Source: an uncultured Clostridia bacterium
GTDB lineage: Bacteria > Bacillota > Clostridia > Peptostreptococcales > Anaerovoracaceae
Direction: 5' to 3'
NCBI GenBank assembly: GCA_934281605.1
Contig: CAKQXD010000001.1
Location: forward strand, 310,001 to 374,000
DNA: 64,000 nt
This document shows, in pieces, positions 51,862 to 60,533 of this stretch; the first letter of the stretch is position 1; each line of letters opens with the position of its first letter. The notes beneath the pieces are model-generated. The model was not told where the DNA came from and did no database searches. It saw only the letters and a list, made by a program, of their open reading frames with translations. Made by a program: the position numbers and the translations under genes.

Positions 51862-52473
51862 TTATTTCACTTCGTGCCGTGTTTTCTTGTCGGAACCGCG
51901 CAGACCCTCGTCCAGCCAGTTGGTGACTTCACCGGCCAGATGACCCATTTTTTCCGGCGGCCATTCAGCATTTAACTGTAGATTTTTCAAAAGCATCCCT
52001 ATCATGCCGAAAGCCACATAAGATACATACATTTCCATCTCCTTCGGGATCTTATCGCCATAATAGGAACTCCAGCCCGCATACAGGCCATCCCCCATGG
52101 TCGTCGCAAGCTTGTAAATAAAATCGATATCGCCGTTCTTGCTGAACAGAATGCGAAAGATCTCCTCGTGCTTCATCAGTTCCTGAAACACCTGCACGTG
52201 AAACGGATGCTTTCCCGGCACGTAATCTTCCCTGCGAATCCGCCGGATCGCCTCAGCAACGCTGTCTGTGACGCCCGCTTCCACCTGATCCAGCAGATCG
52301 TAAATATCCTGATAATGCAGATAAAACGTAGACCGGTTGATATCGGCCTTCTCCGTGATCTCCCGCACGGAAATCTTCGTATACGGCTTCTCCTTCATCA
52401 GCTCCAGAAAAGCCCCCTCGACCAGCGCCCGCGTCCTGCGCGCGTTGCGATTGCATGTAGTTTTGTCTTTCAT
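51862..52473 (-). CDS. TetR/AcrR family regulator
   Basis: A 203-residue regulator: N-terminal TetR helix-turn-helix (EKPYTKISVREITEKADINRSTFYLHYQ, residues 25-55) and a helical ligand-binding domain related to the TetR_C_7/DhaS type (FSKNGDIDFIYKLATTMGDG). The start at 52473 has GGGGT upstream; a TTG five codons earlier is possible. It lies 195 bases upstream of the decarboxylase–transporter operon and probably controls it. Confidence 0.85.
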   Translation of the reverse strand: MKDKTTCNRNARRTRALVEGAFLELMKEKPYTKISVREITEKADINRSTFYLHYQDIYDLLDQVEAGVTDSVAEAIRRIRREDYVPGKHPFHVQVFQELMKHEEIFRILFSKNGDIDFIYKLATTMGDGLYAGWSSYYGDKIPKEMEMYVSYVAFGMIGMLLKNLQLNAEWPPEKMGHLAGEVTNWLDEGLRGSDKKTRHEVK

Positions 52474-52571
52474 CGTATGATACCCCAATCAACTATGATG
52501 TACAGAAATTATATCATATTCTTTGCAGGAAAAAACAGGATAATTCGTATAAAATTTTAAAAGAAATCATC

Positions 52572-52711
52572 TTGACAGCCCTATAAAGAAAGCGTATGAT
52601 GAGTCTGGAAAATGAGAGTGGATTTTTCCTGATTATAATGTCAACTTTTCGCCACGTAGAAACGATATATTCTGCGTGGTTTTTTTATGGAATCAAAAGG
52701 ACTCGTTACAT
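52572..52711 (+). promoter_or_regulatory. Promoter and terminator-containing leader of the MATE pseudogene
   Basis: TTGACA (52572-52577) and TATGAT (52595-52600) form a consensus promoter with spacer 17. The leader contains a stem CCACGTAGA/TCTGCGTGG (about 52655-52682) followed by TTTTTTT, an intrinsic terminator placed before the start codon. This is attenuator geometry. Confidence 0.65.
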
Positions 52712-53634
52712 ATGCAAAACACAGATATCGCACAAAATAAAATGGCTTATCTGCCGATCAGCAGGCTGCTGCTCCAGATGTCGCTGCCGCCACTGATTTC
52801 CATGTTCTTTCAATACTCATATAATCTGGTGGACAGCATTTTCGTCGCCCATCTGGGAGAACAGGCTCTGCCATTGCAACAGTAGCCGGGTATACGTTTT
52901 CCATGATCCTCGCCTTTATCATGCTCTTTGGAACGAAACAAAAAGTCCGTGCAAAGATACACGGATTTCACATGGAATATTCTATTTATGCAAAGATATT
53001 TGCCCTGGGGCTTCCCTCTTTTATCATGAACGTGCTGGGGGCTTTTATGGTGACATTCGTCAATTTGTTTCTGGTTGCTTATTCCACTACGGCGATCGCT
53101 TTTTTCGGTGCATATTTTAAAATCCAGCAGCTGATCGTCATGACTATCAATGGTCTGATTCAGGGCTGTCTGCCTATTATACGGTTCAATTACAGTGCTG
53201 GGAATACCGTCCGTATGCAGCAGGCGTTTCGCTGCGGGACCATCGGGGTTTCCATCCTGATGCTGACGGGAACTGCCCTGATTTTTCTGTTTCCTATCCC
53301 TATACTGACCATGTTCGCTGCTTCGGAAAACATGTTTTCCTTCGGGATTCCCGCTATGAAAATCATGGCTTCCAGCTTCCTGTTCAATGGCATTTCCACC
53401 ATGATCGCAACCCGGTTTCAGGCAACCGGTCATCTTGGCCGCAGTATCCTGCTCCAGCTCCTGCGGCAGATGCTTCTGCTGATTCCCGCCTTCTGGCTGC
53501 TTGATCTGCTTTATGGTATGACTGGGATCTGGATCGCATTTCCTGTTACAGAGACTCTGACGCTTCTTATCGCCCTGTGGATGCTCCGTAATACCGGTAA
53601 AACAGCTCCAGATAGTCCTGTTCCACGTCCTTAA
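52712..53634 (+). pseudogene. MATE family efflux transporter, disrupted
   Basis: The first frame (52712-52885) reads MQNTDIAQNKMAYLP...NLVDSIFVAHLGEQAL, the start of a MATE protein, then stops. The second frame, from just before 52903 to 53634, resumes at VAGYTFS...LPSFIMNVLGAFMV and runs through the C-terminal half. About 170 residues of the first half are missing and the parts are out of frame, so a deletion with frameshift has destroyed the gene. Its end overlaps the HD-domain gene on the other strand. Confidence 0.8.
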
Positions 53635-54118
53635 ACGGCCGGAAGGAAAAGTCGATTTTGATGTGCAGATCAGGCATCGGCCCGTGCTGCATCTCCGCCA
53701 GCAGCGTCTCCAGATCGTGCCACAGAAGCGCATCGTCGATTTCCTTCAGTTCCCGCCATTCCGCCTCGGTAAGATCCGAGCCCAGGAACTTCTCAAAGAT
53801 GACTTTCAGGACTTTCTTCTCCTGCTGCTGGTAATCCAGCATGTGCTTTTTCATCGGCCGCGGCACGTCCGACATGTAGCACTCCGACGCATCGTGCAAC
53901 AGACACGCCAGTATCATCCTCTCCGGCAGTTTCCGCGCCTCCGCCTCCCGCGCGCAGTCCAGGCAGTGCTGTCCCACCGACCAGAAACTCCGCACGTGAC
54001 CGTTGCCCCGGCAGATCAGTGACAGCGCATGAGCGATATCCCGGATCGAAATCGCAGCCGGATCCGGATTCATTGGATCTATGTGATTCCCCGTATAGGT
54101 TGTAATGTAGTCTGACAT
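53567..54118 (-). CDS. HD-domain hydrolase, YfbR-like
   Basis: A 183-residue HD phosphohydrolase. The metal ligands appear as WSVGQHC (His), LLHDASECYMSD (His-Asp pair) and IDDALLWHD (later Asp). It resembles YfbR-type 5'-nucleotidases and related HD proteins acting on nucleotides. The last 68 bases overlap the end of the MATE pseudogene. AAAAGGAG precedes the ATG. Confidence 0.8.
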   Translation of the reverse strand: MSDYITTYTGNHIDPMNPDPAAISIRDIAHALSLICRGNGHVRSFWSVGQHCLDCAREAEARKLPERMILACLLHDASECYMSDVPRPMKKHMLDYQQQEKKVLKVIFEKFLGSDLTEAEWRELKEIDDALLWHDLETLLAEMQHGPMPDLHIKIDFSFRPFKDVEQDYLELFYRYYGASTGR

Positions 54119-54143
54119 TGTAGTGCTCCTTTTATTTTTTCAT

Positions 54144-54482
54144 TCATTCAGGTTCTTCAGATATTTCCAGAATCTGCCCGTAAAAAAGCTTTGTATATTG
54201 TGTCCTGGTATCGACAACATGATAAATATATACCACATTCTCGATCTCACGATACAGCGCAACATGACGCTGGCATATGATCATACGAAAATCCTGATCA
54301 TTCAACCATAAATCAGGTATCAGCGAACCTGATTCCGGAAACTGTTCCAGGCGTTCTATTACATCTAAAATATGATTTATCACTTTTAAAGCTGTCTGTT
54401 CCCCAAACTGCACACGATAAAAGTCTTCAATCTGTTTCAAATCTTCCCATGCAGACGGCAAAATCCTGATTTCATATTTCAT
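54144..54482 (-). CDS. RelE/ParE family toxin
   Basis: A 112-residue ParE-like protein: ILPSAWEDLKQIEDFYRVQFGEQTALKVINHILDVIERLEQFPESG, then FRMIICQRHVALYREIENVVYIYHVVDTRTQYTK. Family members block gyrase or cleave mRNA. It overlaps the antitoxin gene by 11 bases, the usual arrangement. Confidence 0.85.
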   Translation of the reverse strand: MKYEIRILPSAWEDLKQIEDFYRVQFGEQTALKVINHILDVIERLEQFPESGSLIPDLWLNDQDFRMIICQRHVALYREIENVVYIYHVVDTRTQYTKLFYGQILEISEEPE

Positions 54483-54738
54483 CGATCCGCTCCTTCAGCA
54501 TCTTTCTTGCCTCTGCAATACCGACAGTCTTGTCTCCGCGTACCCGCTCTTCCTCCGCTCGGAGAACCCGGCTCCGAAGCTGCAGCAGCTGTTCCCTCTG
54601 TTCAAATGCTTCCAGACTCATCAGTACAAGATCCCCTTCGCCATTTTTCGTAATATAGATCGGTTCCTGAGACTCTTTCGCCAGTCTGGACAGCTGTGCG
54701 TATTCATTGCGCAATGCTGTAGATGGTTTGATGATCAT
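54472..54738 (-). CDS. Phd/YefM family antitoxin
   Basis: An 88-residue antitoxin: MIIKPSTALRNEYAQLSRLAK start, then EPIYITKNGEGDLVLMSLEAFEQRE, the Phd/YefM core, and a charged C-terminal helix that should wrap the toxin. The start at 54738 has GAGGGTAGGG upstream. It is coupled to the ParE-like toxin and lies 23 bases after the ADP-ribosylglycohydrolase gene. Confidence 0.88.
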   Translation of the reverse strand: MIIKPSTALRNEYAQLSRLAKESQEPIYITKNGEGDLVLMSLEAFEQREQLLQLRSRVLRAEEERVRGDKTVGIAEARKMLKERIDEI

Positions 54739-54761
54739 AACCCTACCCTCCGATATCATTT

Positions 54762-55586
54762 TTATGATAGAATTATATCGCAATTATTTTCTCGTGTAAA
54801 GTCCGCGAATGCATCCACCACCTGCAGCAGCGCCCCGTCCAGTCGTTTCCTGCATTCTTCCTTCAAAGCCTCCGGCACGCCGTAATACGCCTCCGCCATG
54901 CTCCCGGCGATGGCCGTCAGGGTATCGCAGTCGCCTCCCAAAGACACCGCCGTACGGATCACGTCCTCGAAGGATTCCCCTTCCAGAAATGTGGTCATGG
55001 CTTCCGGCACGGTCTGCTGGCACGACTCCACGTGATGATATTCCGGGCGGATTTCATCGCAGGTGCGGCTCAAATCGTAGCCAAATTCCTTCACAACATA
55101 GTCTCGGATTTCTTCCTTGTCATGCCCCGTCCGCGCCAGAAAAATGGAGCTTGCCACCGATTCTGCGCCTTTGATCCCCTCCGGGTGATCGTGGGTCACT
55201 TCCGCCGAAAGCCGGGCAAGTCGTCTCGCCTCCTGCAAAGACTCCGCCAGCCATCCCGCCGCGGAAACGCGCATAGCTGAGCCGTTTCCATAGCTGCCGT
55301 AAGGCTCTGGATACTCCTGCTGCAGCCACTTCTTAAATCGCGCTCCATATCCCGCATCCGGGTATTTCCTGCCCCAAAACTGCATCCGATCCACCAAAGC
55401 TTCCCGCACCACTTCATCGTCCGGCTCCCCTGTCGTTTTCATCAGCGCATCAGCCACAGCGACGGTCATCACCGTATCGTCGGTAAAATGCGAGGACTCA
55501 ATAAACAGCGGAAACTCCTTCGACTTCCCGCCCTGATCGAACTCATACGGGCTCCCTATCATATCTCCTAAAATCGCTCCATACAT
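54762..55586 (-). CDS. ADP-ribosylglycohydrolase family protein
   Basis: A 274-residue ARH/DraG-fold hydrolase. Magnesium ligands are in GAILGDMIGSPYEF, HFTDDTVMTVAV (TDDT) and the C-terminal SLGGDCDTLTAI (GDxDT). It removes ADP-ribose from proteins or hydrolyses related nucleotides. GGGAGG precedes the ATG. The partner ADP-ribosyltransferase is not in the window. Confidence 0.88.
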   Translation of the reverse strand: MYGAILGDMIGSPYEFDQGGKSKEFPLFIESSHFTDDTVMTVAVADALMKTTGEPDDEVVREALVDRMQFWGRKYPDAGYGARFKKWLQQEYPEPYGSYGNGSAMRVSAAGWLAESLQEARRLARLSAEVTHDHPEGIKGAESVASSIFLARTGHDKEEIRDYVVKEFGYDLSRTCDEIRPEYHHVESCQQTVPEAMTTFLEGESFEDVIRTAVSLGGDCDTLTAIAGSMAEAYYGVPEALKEECRKRLDGALLQVVDAFADFTRENNCDIILS

Positions 55587-55615
55587 ATGGATTCGCCTCC
55601 CATTTTTCTGTTTTC

Positions 55616-56296
55616 CTATTGCTCGCCATCCCTTTTAACAGAAATAACCACCTCACCCGCGGCATCCGTCTTTGCATGAACAGAGAAATCGCCAACTGGA
55701 ATGACGCTTTCCGACTCCAGCGAAACATCCGCACTGACCTTCTGGCAGCGGTACGTATCCTTTTCTTTTGTGACGCTCAAAACGTATACGATCGGCGCAC
55801 CAGAAGAATCCTGGCTTGCCGATTCCTTCATCACGTAATACTGTACATTTCCTTCTGCAAAGTCCCCGGCGACCATCTGCTCCAAGTCATCTTTCGAGGC
55901 AGTAACGCCTCTGTCTTCCTGCAAATATTTCATGATCGCTCTATCAGGATTTGAGCTAATATAACCGTCATCGGAAGAGTTCTCAAACCCACCAGCCACT
56001 AGAATTACAACACATATTATGATGATAACGACCGCCAGTAAAACGCCTCCGATCAAGTGTCGGGCGACCCTGCGCAAACTCATCCCATCTTTTCTCCGGG
56101 ATGAAAAATATTCGCAGAGAGCTGCTGCAGTAAAACCAAGCAAAACGACAACCACGCAAAAAATCATAAACGGAAAAACGTCCAGAGGAACAGCTGTGAC
56201 AGCGCATCGGTAAATCCGATATCCCACATAAGTCAGCAGAACGATTCCCGTAAGAGCCTCGATCAGCACCGCTTTCTTCGATAATCTATCCTTCAT
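55616..56296 (-). CDS. Membrane protein of unknown function
   Basis: A 226-residue protein with three hydrophobic segments (about residues 9-25, 40-62 and 82-104) and a C-terminal extracytoplasmic domain (110-226) with MKYLQEDRGVTASKDDLEQM and beta strands. I do not recognise the family. GGGGAGG precedes the ATG. It lies upstream of the ADP-ribosylglycohydrolase gene by 29 bases and may be co-transcribed. Confidence 0.6.
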   Translation of the reverse strand: MKDRLSKKAVLIEALTGIVLLTYVGYRIYRCAVTAVPLDVFPFMIFCVVVVLLGFTAAALCEYFSSRRKDGMSLRRVARHLIGGVLLAVVIIIICVVILVAGGFENSSDDGYISSNPDRAIMKYLQEDRGVTASKDDLEQMVAGDFAEGNVQYYVMKESASQDSSGAPIVYVLSVTKEKDTYRCQKVSADVSLESESVIPVGDFSVHAKTDAAGEVVISVKRDGEQ

Positions 56297-56473
56297 AAAT
56301 TACCTCCCCTCGCATGATGAACAGCTACAAAATCAAAGATTTCGTCTCGCACACTTTTTTTAATCATACCCTAACAGCCTTGTTCATGCAAGCGAGAAAA
56401 ACTCAAACAAATACAGACAGAACAGTTTTAAAAAAGCGAGCGGGCAAAGAGACAGGATAACGCCCAAAACTCA

Positions 56474-56813
56474 TTTCAGTCAGTTGACCCTCCTTAGATG
56501 ACTGAAAGTGACTGAAACCATCATCTCAAGACACGTTAAATTTCACAGCCGGACGACTGCATTCCAGGTTTCAGTCAATTGGCACCCCTAACCATCACCC
56601 GACTGACGGAAAGTCCATCCAGTATTTGTAAGTCAACACATTGTCACGCTCATTCACAACCACTCACAAAGCGGTTTCAGTCAGTCTTGGCCCTCAATAG
56701 CATCCAAACTGACTGAAACCGTTGTCGCAGGACGCGTTAAATTTCATTGCTGGACGACCGCACTCTGTTTTTCAGTCAACTATCACCCCTAACCATCTCT
56801 AGACTGACTGAAA
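56474..56813. repeat. Tandem intergenic spaced-word elements (GACTGAAA family)
   Basis: Copy 1: TTTCAGTC at 56474, GACTGAAA at 56510, TTTCAGTC at 56569, GACGGAAA (one mismatch) at 56605. Copy 2: the same order at 56675, 56711, 56770 and 56806. In both the steps are 36, 59 and 36, and the copies are 201 bases apart. A GTTAAATTTCA core and GGACGAC-GCA are conserved inside. Apart from this and the trp terminator, the gap 56297-56978 holds no gene. Confidence 0.75.
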
Positions 56814-56850
56814 TCAATTTTCGCTCGCCCGCTCGCGGCTATCCATCAAA

Positions 56851-56890
56851 AAAACGATCGCTCTTCCCACAGCTTCCAAGCGATCGTTTT
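56851..56890 (-). terminator. Intrinsic terminator of the trp operon
   Basis: AAAACGATCGCT pairs with AGCGATCGTTTT around a short loop; the minus strand then runs into TTTTTT. It lies 89 bases past the trpA stop. Confidence 0.85.
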
Positions 56891-56978
56891 CTAAAAGGTT
56901 AATGATTTTTCAGTTATTGTATCGGCTGCCTGCCAGCGCTCTCATGCCAGCATTCACGCCTCAAGCAGCTTCTCTCCG

Positions 56979-57758
56979 CTACCCTCGCCGCACGCCTTCC
57001 TTCATGGCCGCCACGTATTCCTTTACATGTGGCACGCAGTCAGCGCCGTACTTTTCGCAGAGTTTGACGATAGCGGATCCGACGATGGCTCCGTCAGATT
57101 TTGCGGCCATTTCCCCGGCCTGCTCCGGCGTGGAAATGCCGAAACCGACAGCGCACGGAATGTCTTTTGCAGCCTTGACCAGGCTTACCATAGCGCCGAT
57201 GTCCGTCGTGATGGACGACCGCATCCCCGTAACGCCCAGGGATGAAACGCAGTACACGAAGCCTTCCGCTTCCTTTGCAATACGCGTGATCCGCTCGTGA
57301 GACGTAGGTGCGATGAGGGAGATCAGATCCAAGCCGTAGGCTTTGCAGACGCTGTCAAATTCCTTCTTTTCTTCAAAAGGCACGTCCGGCAGGATCAGAC
57401 CGTTCATACCAATCTCAGCAGCCTTTGCGATAAACCGCTCGGTGCCGTAGGAATAGACCACATTAGCGTAAGTCATGAACACCATGGGAATGTCGGTCTT
57501 CTGACGGATCCGCACCACCATGTCGAAGATTTTGTCAGTGGTCACACCCCCTGCCAGCGCACGCACGTTGGCCGCCTGGATCACCGGGCCTTCCGCCGTC
57601 GGATCAGAGAACGGGATGCCCAGCTCGATGAGATCAGCCCCGGCCTCCGCCATGGCGTATACGATCTGCTCCGTGACTTCCAAAGACGGATCCCCGCAGG
57701 TCACAAAAGGAATGAAGGCTTTCCCGTTTTCAAATGCTTCTGCTATTTTCTTATTCAT
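56979..57758 (-). CDS. trpA: Tryptophan synthase alpha subunit
   Basis: A 259-residue TIM barrel cleaving indole-3-glycerol phosphate. The catalytic Glu is in DLIELGIPFSDPTAEGPVIQ, the catalytic Asp in GLILPDVPFEE, and the phosphate loop GFGISTPEQ is intact. The start at 57758 overlaps the trpB end by eight bases, with GGGAGGAT upstream. It is the last gene of the operon. Confidence 0.96.
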   Translation of the reverse strand: MNKKIAEAFENGKAFIPFVTCGDPSLEVTEQIVYAMAEAGADLIELGIPFSDPTAEGPVIQAANVRALAGGVTTDKIFDMVVRIRQKTDIPMVFMTYANVVYSYGTERFIAKAAEIGMNGLILPDVPFEEKKEFDSVCKAYGLDLISLIAPTSHERITRIAKEAEGFVYCVSSLGVTGMRSSITTDIGAMVSLVKAAKDIPCAVGFGISTPEQAGEMAAKSDGAIVGSAIVKLCEKYGADCVPHVKEYVAAMKEGVRRG

Positions 57759-58935
57759 GAATATCCTCCCCTCTGTAACGCGCGATGGCGGCGCAGTCCT
57801 TGTCTCCGCGGCCTGAAATGGTGATGACCACAATCTGATCCTTGTCCATCTGCGGGACGATCTTGCGCGCGTGGGCTACGGCATGGGCACTTTCGATAGC
57901 CGGGATGATCCCTTCGATTCTGGAAAGATATTCAAAAGCGTCTACCGCTTCGTCATCGGTCACCGGCACGTACTGCGCTCTGCCCGTATCGTATAAGTTA
58001 GCGTGCTCCGGCCCGATGCCCGGGTAATCCAGACCGGCCGAAATGGAGTAAACCGGCGCGATCTGCCCGTACTCATCCTGACAGAAATAGGACTTCATGC
58101 CGTGGAAGATCCCCAGCCGTCCCGTCGCGATGGTCGCCGCCGTTTCCGCCGTGTTGATCCCGCGTCCTGCCGCTTCGCAGCCGATAAGCTGTACATCCTT
58201 GTCTTCAATAAAGTTATAAAAAGTCCCGATGGCGTTGGAGCCGCCGCCGACGCAGGCCAGCACCGCATCCGGAAGTCTGCCTTCCTTCTCCAGCATCTGC
58301 GCCTTGATTTCCCTGGAAATCACCGCCTGAAAATCCCGCACGATGGTCGGGAACGGGTGAGGTCCCATGACCGACCCCAGCACATAGTGAGTGTCATCGA
58401 TCCGGTTGGTCCACTCTCTCATAGTCTCGGAAACCGCATCCTTCAAGGTCGCCGTGCCGGAAGTCACCGCATGGACCTTTGCACCAAGGAGACGCATCCG
58501 GTATACGTTAAGCGCCTGACGCTCCGTATCCTCCTTGCCCATGAACACCTCGCACTCCATGCCCATGAGAGCCGCCGCCGTCGCCGTTGCCACGCCGTGC
58601 TGTCCTGCACCGGTCTCCGCGATGACGCGGGTCTTACCCATCTTCTTGGCCAGGAGCACCTGCCCCAGCACATTGTTGATCTTGTGAGATCCCGTGTGAT
58701 TGAGATCCTCGCGCTTCAGATAAACCTTGGCGCCGCCCAGATCCTCCGTCATATGAGCCGCATAATACAGCCTGGACGGCCGCCCCGCGTACTCGTTCAA
58801 AAGTTCCTCCAGTTCCCTGTTAAACTCAGGATCATCCTTATATTTCAAATATGCCTCTTCCAGCTCCAGCACCGCATTCATCAGCGTTTCCGGGATGTAC
58901 TGGCCGCCGTGGACGCCAAATCTTCCGTTTGTCAT
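57751..58935 (-). CDS. trpB: Tryptophan synthase beta subunit
   Basis: A 394-residue PLP enzyme joining indole and serine. It has REDLNHTGSHKINN with the PLP lysine, ETGAGQHGVATA, ACVGGGSNAIGTF (phosphate loop) and ISGRGDKD at the end. It is the standard TrpB1 type. The start at 58935 is given by AGGAGGAAGAC; the upstream extension of the frame lies in trpF. Confidence 0.97.
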   Translation of the reverse strand: MTNGRFGVHGGQYIPETLMNAVLELEEAYLKYKDDPEFNRELEELLNEYAGRPSRLYYAAHMTEDLGGAKVYLKREDLNHTGSHKINNVLGQVLLAKKMGKTRVIAETGAGQHGVATATAAALMGMECEVFMGKEDTERQALNVYRMRLLGAKVHAVTSGTATLKDAVSETMREWTNRIDDTHYVLGSVMGPHPFPTIVRDFQAVISREIKAQMLEKEGRLPDAVLACVGGGSNAIGTFYNFIEDKDVQLIGCEAAGRGINTAETAATIATGRLGIFHGMKSYFCQDEYGQIAPVYSISAGLDYPGIGPEHANLYDTGRAQYVPVTDDEAVDAFEYLSRIEGIIPAIESAHAVAHARKIVPQMDKDQIVVITISGRGDKDCAAIARYRGEDIHE

Positions 58936-58964
58936 GTCTTCCTCCTGTTCCTCATTACCTATTC

Positions 58965-59633
58965 TCACTGCCCGCAGCTGCGGACGATTTTCACAGCTTC
59001 TATGATCTTTTCTCTGTCTTTGAGTCCGTCGGTCTCCAGGCTGCTGGACAGATCCACCGCCCACGGAGACAGCCGCTCGATGGCTTCCGCCAGGTTGTCC
59101 GTTCCCAGGCCTCCGGCCAATAGGAATGGTCGTGCAAAGTCTTCGGCCAGGCTCCAGTCGAAGGTCTTGCCCGTACCGCCGCTGCCCTGGTCCAGCAATA
59201 TATGGTCGGCGCTGCTCTTTTCCGCTCGTCTCAGGTCTTCCATCGTCCTAATGGAAAAGGCCTGGATCACCGGGATATCGTCACCAGCCAGCTCCCGAAG
59301 CTGCCTGATATACTCTTCGTCTTCCTGTCCGTGCAGCTGGATCGCCCGAATCACACCGGTCTCCGCCAGCTCTGCCGGCAGTTCCACGGGAGCATTGACG
59401 AACACCCCCACCGGGATGATTTCCGGATCCAGCTCCGCCGTCAGTTCCGTTAAAAGCTGCCTGCTGACGCATCGGGAGCTTTTAGGAAATTCCACGATAA
59501 AGCCGCAGAGATCCGGCTTTGCCAGGTTGACCGATTCGATATCCTCCGGTCGTTTCAGCCCGCAGACTTTGATCCTGGTATTCTGTCCTGCAAGGCGCTG
59601 CGCATCCTGCTTAAAGTCATCCAAATTGCTCAT
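58965..59633 (-). CDS. trpF: Phosphoribosylanthranilate isomerase
   Basis: A 222-residue barrel: IKVCGLKRPEDIESVNLAKPDLCGFI with the catalytic Cys, GVFVNAP, IQLHGQED, ILLDQGSGGTGKTFDW with the catalytic Asp, and FLLAGGLGTDN. It overlaps the trpC end by four bases. A separate trpF, rather than a trpC-trpF fusion, is usual in Clostridia. Confidence 0.96.
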   Translation of the reverse strand: MSNLDDFKQDAQRLAGQNTRIKVCGLKRPEDIESVNLAKPDLCGFIVEFPKSSRCVSRQLLTELTAELDPEIIPVGVFVNAPVELPAELAETGVIRAIQLHGQEDEEYIRQLRELAGDDIPVIQAFSIRTMEDLRRAEKSSADHILLDQGSGGTGKTFDWSLAEDFARPFLLAGGLGTDNLAEAIERLSPWAVDLSSSLETDGLKDREKIIEAVKIVRSCGQ

Positions 59634-60529
59634 CGCAGCGCTCCTCCGTTCAGGGTCTCCAGCGCCTGCTTTTTATCCTCGCTTCTCATCAGCGTCTCAC
59701 CGATCAGGACCGCATCCACTTCATTTTCATAGAGTTTACGAATATCCTCGCTGGTCTTAATGCCGCTCTCCGACACGAAAAGCACATCTCGAGGAGCCTG
59801 CTCCCGCAGCCGGATGCTGTTTCTCACATCCACCTCAAAAGTTTTCAGATCCCGGTTGTTGACCCCGACGATCTGCGCTCCGGCCTTCAGCGCCCGAGCT
59901 ACTTCCTCCGCATCGTGAGCCTCCACCAGCGCGTCCAGCCCCAGAGAATCCGCCAGCGCCAGATACTCCGCCAGCTGCTCATCGTCCAGGATCGCACAGA
60001 TAAGCAAGATCGCCGACGCTCCCAGCACCTTCGCCTGGTAGATCATATATGAGTTTACCGTAAAATCTTTACGTAACACCGGTATGGAAACCGTCTCTGC
60101 GATCTCCCGCAAATACGCATCCGATCCCTTGAAATAATACGGCTCCGTCAGACACGAAACAGCCGACGCCCCCGCCTTTTCATACTCCTTGGCGATCTTC
60201 ACATACGGGAAATCCGGCGCGATCAGCCCCTTGGACGGCGACGCTTTCTTCACCTCACAGATGTAGGACATCCCCTCCTTCTGCAAAGCCTTGTAAAACC
60301 GGTATCTCCCCGGCCTTCCGCCGGCCCCAGCGAAGCTCTCTGCAACGGACTTTGCATCGGTCTTTGCAGCATCCTCCTGCAAAGGCTCCAGCGGCAGATT
60401 CACGCCCTGCGAAAGCTCTTTTTCCCGCAAAGCTTCGGCTTCCTGCGCAAGCTGCGCCAGGGGCTTTGCAGCCTCTTCCTCGGTGATCCGCGCCCTCGTT
60501 CTTTCTGCGATTTCTTCTAATATATTCAT
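59630..60529 (-). CDS. trpC: Indole-3-glycerol phosphate synthase
   Basis: A 299-residue TrpC, slightly longer than the usual 260: an extra segment of about 40 residues (35-75, rich in Ala/Glu/Lys) lies between the N-terminal helix and the catalytic ICEVKKASPSKGLIAPDFPY. VLRKDF, EAHDAEEV, GVNNRDL and VSESGIK follow as expected. The extension contains two octamer sites. Confidence 0.95.
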   Translation of the reverse strand: MNILEEIAERTRARITEEEAAKPLAQLAQEAEALREKELSQGVNLPLEPLQEDAAKTDAKSVAESFAGAGGRPGRYRFYKALQKEGMSYICEVKKASPSKGLIAPDFPYVKIAKEYEKAGASAVSCLTEPYYFKGSDAYLREIAETVSIPVLRKDFTVNSYMIYQAKVLGASAILLICAILDDEQLAEYLALADSLGLDALVEAHDAEEVARALKAGAQIVGVNNRDLKTFEVDVRNSIRLREQAPRDVLFVSESGIKTSEDIRKLYENEVDAVLIGETLMRSEDKKQALETLNGGALR

Positions 60530-60533
60530 CCTG

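Noticed and set aside
58003..59760. 585-codon open frame antisense to trpB/trpF
   Set aside because: Shadow frame of two certain genes in a coherent operon.
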